A stretch of 64,000 nt of DNA from contig NZ_AAVU01000020.1 in assembly GCF_000169095.1 (NCBI RefSeq), positions 58,993 through 122,992 on the forward strand, read 5' to 3'. Of the stretch, positions 61,401 to 64,000 are shown one piece after another. Every line of letters starts with the position of its first letter. Within the stretch, counting starts at the first letter, position 1. The stretch is from Lyngbya sp. PCC 8106. GTDB taxonomy: Bacteria > Cyanobacteriota > Cyanobacteriia > Cyanobacteriales > Microcoleaceae. The translations under genes and the position numbers were made by a program. The notes beneath the pieces were generated by a model. The model worked only from the letters and a program-made list of their open reading frames with translations. It ran no database searches and was not told the origin of the DNA.

Positions 61401-61999
61401 AACCGTTTCCCTTGACTGTTGCTTTTCCCCTGTTGAATCACCTCCTCAAAAAACCGTTTTTGGGCGTAAGTTTGGGTCACTTCATAGGTTTCTGGGGCGT
61501 ACATTTGCGAACCCTTTTCCGGGAAAAGTTCATCGGTTCGCCGTTCCCGTTTCTTGCGTTCCACCAAACCCAAAGGAACATAAAGCTGTTCTCTGCTGTG
61601 GTTAATGCCATCTTTAAACGTTAGGGAATTGGTTGTAATTTTTTGGCGCTGTGTTGCTTGTTTTTGACAAATTTCGTGCCAGTTAATTGGTTTATTTTTT
61701 GAATTTTTATGACGCTTGACTTCACCCGTTACAATCTGCCATTCTTCTAGAGCGACAATATCTTCAGGTTTTAGTCCTAATACTTCAATTATTTTTATGA
61801 CGCTCTCGGGTTGGACTGGTTTTTTTTTGGTAATAAAGTTGTTAACTGAAGCTTCACTAATACCCGCATTACCATATTTTTTATATGTCTCATCCGAAAT
61901 TGTTTGATTTGTCAAGCCTTTCTCTTTCCGAGCATCCTTAAGTTTCTGGATACCTTCAGGAGTTGCTGCAATACTTCGAGGTTTGCGGGATGGGGTCAT
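58397..61999 (-). CDS. HTH-NACHT-HEAT NLR-like STAND ATPase
   Basis: The 1200-residue protein has an N-terminal HTH-like region (residues ~10-85: TNQTISDETYKKYGNAGIS, ASVNNFITKKKPVQPESV), a NACHT ATPase (Walker A GEPGAGKS at 204-211, Walker B VWLLLDGADE at 277-286), winged/helical regions, ~8 HEAT-like repeats of ~35 residues (AIAALVQLIATTQDEFT, AESLGKIDPGNP) around 690-960, and a C-terminal alpha/beta domain (RPIYCLDAYILANETDN, LKGFPPSQSNLLSAIQSWL). Bacterial NACHT proteins of this kind can act in antiphage defence; the HEAT part probably senses. Two in-frame insertions of dispersed Pro/Gly/Lys repeats interrupt the linkers. It overlaps the toxin gene at the 3' end. Confidence 0.85.
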   Translation of the reverse strand: MTPSRKPRSIAATPEGIQKLKDARKEKGLTNQTISDETYKKYGNAGISEASVNNFITKKKPVQPESVIKIIEVLGLKPEDIVALEEWQIVTGEVKRHKNSKNKPINWHEICQKQATQRQKITTNSLTFKDGINHSREQLYVPLGLVERKKRERRTDELFPEKGSQMYAPETYEVTQTYAQKRFFEEVIQQGKSNSQGKRLAVIGEPGAGKSTLLQELEQEMLDQTDLIPVWVSLASLGEKTLEDYLLNNWLKEVRELIQVTPEDIEALQQLFKEKKVWLLLDGADEMSGRLAPPLRSAQSQNVLGDIATQINGWLASARVILTCRLNVWDGEKNALDAFDTYRTLEFSYPEQVHLFIEKWFDSPQPPEDRENLNPPQPPFLRGENGEKGENGESLAVELKRQLEEPDQSRIRDLIKNPLRLALLCRTWQRRRGNLPETQAELYGRFVEDFYIWKGDEFPTTSPQQKQLNQGLGKLALRAIEGEKSRFRLTHGFVCQVLGEPDTELHQLALELGWLNRVGVAAENPNEPVYAFYHATFQEYFAALAVEDWDYFLPKDHVNKPVDPPLVPPYQRGKQEQQKAPLYQGEKQEQQKAPLFKGGWGDCYRIFQPQWKQVILLWLGREDVGDEEKEEFIQKLVNFDEGCGDFYIYQAYFLAAAGINQFKACSLASEIVRQVVKWGIGEFDIENQEWTTFLDPIEEGARETIPETIRQIAISELTNILEDYPEENIHCKAAETLGKIDPGNHQAIAALVQLIATTQDEFTRVWKAESLEKIDPGSPTAIATLIKVIETSQDEDLLGWVALILRYIGVGNPIVIAALVKIIEITEDEFTHQRAAESLGEMGQGNPNAIATLVKLIATTKDEFTRIKVAESLGKIDPGNPEAIATLVKLIETTQDEFTRIKAAFSLRKIPQGNPEAIAALIQLIATTQHHSTRQKAIMSLGEIGVGNLQAIAALVQLIATTESEDEFIEETRWLAAESLQRILTTPEHYAGVVSALKDCLSDEVCQNNFNLFYESYRVISRCAENLPYPEFYQAWHHPIKMPHPEVEDNTPVGNATVKSLEILLTYLRSQLQNRPIYCLDAYILANETDNSEIAQTLCELIWKQALPNQQYPEVSNAAQLRRHLNELQLKLNQPQALLLTNCQHPTPELTAFCQKLTNIVAIAFLTDEPLEAPLKGFPPSQSNLLSAIQSWLEEIKEYS
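60196..60315. repeat. in-frame dispersed repeat inside the NACHT gene (site 1)
   Basis: Units of the type CCCCTTGATAAAGAGGGGCTTTTTG recur and are translated as PLYQGEKQEQQKAPLFKGGW. The same CCCCCCTTA... class lies at 60826-60921 and in the intergenic 62058-62203. The frame is kept. Confidence 0.75.
60826..60921. repeat. in-frame dispersed repeat inside the NACHT gene (site 2)
   Basis: A CCCCCCTTAAAAAGGGGGGC palindromic unit with adjacent CTGGGGGG, translated as NPPQPPFLRGENGEKGENGE. It sits in the linker after the ATPase core. Confidence 0.75.
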
Positions 62000-62311
62000 T
62001 TTCAGTCACTCTTACTCACCCTTATCCCCATGATATCCCTTTCTTAGCCAATTCTGCGCCCCCCTAGCCCCCCAATTTTGGGGGGAATTAGAGTTCCAAG
62101 TCCCTCAGCTACCCCCATCTTTCAAAGTCCCCCAGCTACCCCCAGAAATACTTCCATTATTCAAAGTCCCCGAGAATTGGGGGATTTAGGGGGCTGTGAC
62201 TTTTCATCGGAAAGGGTAGGAAAGGGTAACTTTGCAATCTTACCCAAACATCCTCCTGACAAATCCCTGAAACCTCTGCGATGCTTGGGTTATCGAATTT
62301 AAACCCCAATC
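62000..62311. repeat. intergenic dispersed repeats (CCCCCTAGCCCCCCAATTTTGGGGGG class)
   Basis: Between 62058 and 62203 several CCCCC/GGGGG palindromic and AGTCCCC(C/T)CAGCTACCCCC units occur, a repeat class widespread in cyanobacterial intergenic DNA. They could form strong hairpins between the divergent genes. No gene is seen. Confidence 0.8.
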
Positions 62312-62740
62312 ATGGAACAGATTAAAGATATTCTCGCTAACCTAACCTTCAACTCTCCCAGTAACGGAACGCTGCATCCGACGGTACAAAATGCCATTAC
62401 TCAATCAAAAATACTCGTTAATACTTTGGGCTATTCGCTTGTTTTTCACGTTCCCGCTAACAAGTTTTCAGACGCCAAACCCCACATTCACCAACTGATT
62501 GAACCCTTTGGGGGTTTTAACGCTTCTTTATCCGATGGAAACTGGTTTGATCAGCGAAATAATTGCTGGTGTCCTGAACCGATTATTTTGGTGAAATCTT
62601 ACATGACGTTGGAGGTTTTGCAGCAACATTTAAACGCCACTTTGCAGCATTCCTATTTGATGGGAAAAGCTTTGGGAGAAAGTGCGATCGCAGTGGAAAT
62701 TCTCACCAATAACGTGATGTTGATGATTCCAACTGATTAA
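62312..62740 (+). CDS. unrecognised 142-residue protein
   Basis: The translation (MEQIKDILANLTFNSPSNGT, LHPTVQNAITQSKILVNTLG, FHVPANKFSDAKPHIHQLIE, NCWCPEPIILVKSYMTLEV) is a coherent soluble protein with no signal peptide or membrane segment. One CxC and several His could bind metal. I do not recognise the family. It is divergent from the NACHT gene. Confidence 0.6.
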   Translation: MEQIKDILANLTFNSPSNGTLHPTVQNAITQSKILVNTLGYSLVFHVPANKFSDAKPHIHQLIEPFGGFNASLSDGNWFDQRNNCWCPEPIILVKSYMTLEVLQQHLNATLQHSYLMGKALGESAIAVEILTNNVMLMIPTD

Positions 62741-62839
62741 TTAATTTCCCCTCCACCTCTCCAAAAGTTTACGGGCGGGTTTTCGTCCGATAAAAACACT
62801 CGAAAAATTAGTTAATTCCACACCCCAAAAGAGGTTATT

Positions 62840-63094
62840 ATGATGGTATGCCCTTACAAAGAAATGAAAAATTTACAATCTCTCCCCTGCGCCCGGGAAG
62901 AACGGGGAGGTTGGATGTATTGTAGCTTTTGCGGTCAAAAAACTCGAAAAGAAATACTTCTCGATCCGATTGATCGGTTGATTGGATTTTTGGTGTTTAT
63001 ATTGATTCTTGTATTAATGGCTAATTCTCTCGGAACGGGTACAAATTCCACCGAACCGATCAACACCAATTGGGATCGCGTGGATACCCTGTAA
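62840..63094 (+). CDS. small zinc-ribbon-like single-span membrane protein
   Basis: The 84-residue protein begins with a short soluble region containing MYCSFCGQKTRKE (half a zinc ribbon, with another Cys upstream), then one hydrophobic helix (RLIGFLVFILILVLMANSLG) and a short polar tail. A ribosome site GAGG precedes it. No family is assigned. A hairpin CCGAG-AAA-CTCGG follows near 63112. Confidence 0.55.
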   Translation: MMVCPYKEMKNLQSLPCAREERGGWMYCSFCGQKTRKEILLDPIDRLIGFLVFILILVLMANSLGTGTNSTEPINTNWDRVDTL

Positions 63095-63173
63095 AATTCA
63101 GACATTCACCCGAGAAACTCGGTTTGCGATCGCAGTGTGGACGTCCGCGTGACGTACTCCAGACGTTCGTTGC

Positions 63174-64000
63174 TTAGGCAACAGAACGCTGGCTTCTCCT
63201 CTTCTTATTATCAGAAGATTTGCGTTTTATAGTGAGGCGAACGCCCAACCCCACTTTTTTTATTAATATTGCCGAATTAATGTCTCTTGACATTGATGCA
63301 CCACAAGCGCAAGAATGCCAACGATCTGATAATTCTTTAGGAACACGATTAAGACAAATTGCACAATGTTGAGATGTACCTTTTGGATTGACTTTAACTA
63401 CTTTCTTGCCAGCTTTTTCAGCTTTGCCAGGAAGTATCTCGCTAAGAAATCCAGAGATACCAGCATCAGCAAAACTTTTGTTTAACCCAGATTTAGCTGA
63501 TTGTCCATTAGGTAGAAATGTTCCATTTTCTCCCTGCTTAGGTTGATTTCGCCTAGACATATTGGATACCTTTAAGTCTTCAACAAATAAGACATCAGCT
63601 TTATCTAAGAGTTGATTAGCAATTTCATAGTGCCATTGTTTACGTTGCCTTGCGATCTTTTGATGAAGTTTCGCTACTTTTTGGTTGAGCTTTCTTCTGG
63701 CTTTAGACCCTAATTTTCTACGATCTCTTTTTGATTGAAGTTTAGCTAATTTATCTTCGGATTGGCGATAGAATTTAGGGAGTTTAACAGCAGTTAAATC
63801 ACTGCAAGCAACAAAAAACTCTAAACCACTATCAATACCTAAACTGTTTTCTTCTGTTGGTTGAATATCTACAGTTAGGCTAGGAACTGATTTATCTTCA
63901 AGTGTTAGTGTTACATACAAGCCATCAGCTTTTTGGGTAATTAAAGCTCTTTTAATTGTCAACCCATCAGGTAAAGGACGATGTTGAATAAACTTAATAT
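63174..64000 (-). CDS. TnpB-family RNA-guided nuclease (IS200/IS605), 5' end outside the window
   Basis: Partial at the right edge: the frame runs through the last base (IQHRPLPDGLTIKRALI upstream of 63962). It contains the RuvC Asp in LGIDSGLEFFVACSD, Glu in LFVEDLKVSNM, and Asp in SMSRDINSAILIKKVG, with a CAIC / CACG zinc ribbon. Unlike the broken copy at 4904 this one has no stop, so it may be active if its 5' part is intact. The stem GTTGC-TTAG-GCAAC near 63165-63178 overlaps its 3' end, as expected for an omegaRNA region. No TnpA is seen. Confidence 0.85.
   Translation of the reverse strand, partial: IKFIQHRPLPDGLTIKRALITQKADGLYVTLTLEDKSVPSLTVDIQPTEENSLGIDSGLEFFVACSDLTAVKLPKFYRQSEDKLAKLQSKRDRRKLGSKARRKLNQKVAKLHQKIARQRKQWHYEIANQLLDKADVLFVEDLKVSNMSRRNQPKQGENGTFLPNGQSAKSGLNKSFADAGISGFLSEILPGKAEKAGKKVVKVNPKGTSQHCAICLNRVPKELSDRWHSCACGASMSRDINSAILIKKVGLGVRLTIKRKSSDNKKRRSQRSVA

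Overview
The window looks like chromosome from a filamentous cyanobacterium, probably Oscillatoriales-like; the genus is not certain. The evidence is a complete beta-carboxysome operon, a specialised NDH-1 CO2-uptake operon, a PII-like/SbtA-type bicarbonate pair, frequent GCGATCGC (HIP1-type) octamers, DUF928/CHAT-CHASE2/two-partner-secretion genes, and several small families familiar from cyanobacteria.

Layout. (1) 1-7728 is a decayed genomic island. It carries a TniA/TnsB-like transposition module (serine resolvase, DDE transposase, truncated AAA ATPase) with end-like repeats, an exact 15 x 20-bp tandem array followed by a 22-bp perfect palindrome, several broken genes, a wrecked TnpB element inserted in another broken gene, and a tyrosine integrase interrupted by TGA. 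It stops at a 3' half of a tRNA-Thr(TGT) gene, the expected att scar. (2) 7797-22000 is ordinary chromosome: class V aminotransferase, TM0106-type nuclease, phytase-like esterase, tRNA-Thr(GGT), tRNA-Tyr, CNNM/TlyC-type membrane protein, two ABC exporters, a channel with an odd pore, an RHH protein, an HNH endonuclease and an alr0857-type protein. (3) 22054-34478 is an inorganic-carbon-concentrating region: ndhF3-ndhD3-cupA on the minus strand, sbtB-like and sbtA-like genes convergent, then ccmK-ccmK-ccmL-ccmM-ccmN-ccmO. Together these would convert CO2 to bicarbonate, import bicarbonate, and build the carboxysome shell and its Rubisco-condensing core. (4) 34771-48666 holds mannose-1-P guanylyltransferase and a two-partner-secretion/adhesin region (TpsB with a nonsense codon, DUF928, MshEN-like, CHAT-CHASE2, TpsA, RTX-type giant). 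(5) 49426-55979 holds acetate kinase with a small upstream partner, phosphoketolase and enolase, i.e. carbon flow from sugar phosphates towards acetate and PEP. (6) 55991-62000 is a toxin-antitoxin/defence patch: broken VapC, broken RelE, an intact DUF433-DUF5615 pair, a 1200-residue HTH-NACHT-HEAT protein, and two leftover copies of that protein's C-terminal domain. (7) The right edge has two small unknown genes and a TnpB cut by the window end.

The most unusual items are the 20-bp array with its palindrome inside the island, the duplicated NACHT tail cassettes, the non-canonical channel pore, the tandem ~200-residue module of the RTX protein, the CcmM SSUL cysteine pattern with a possible internal start, and a run of genes broken by in-frame TGA. 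All functional statements rest on reading the translations; no database search was possible.
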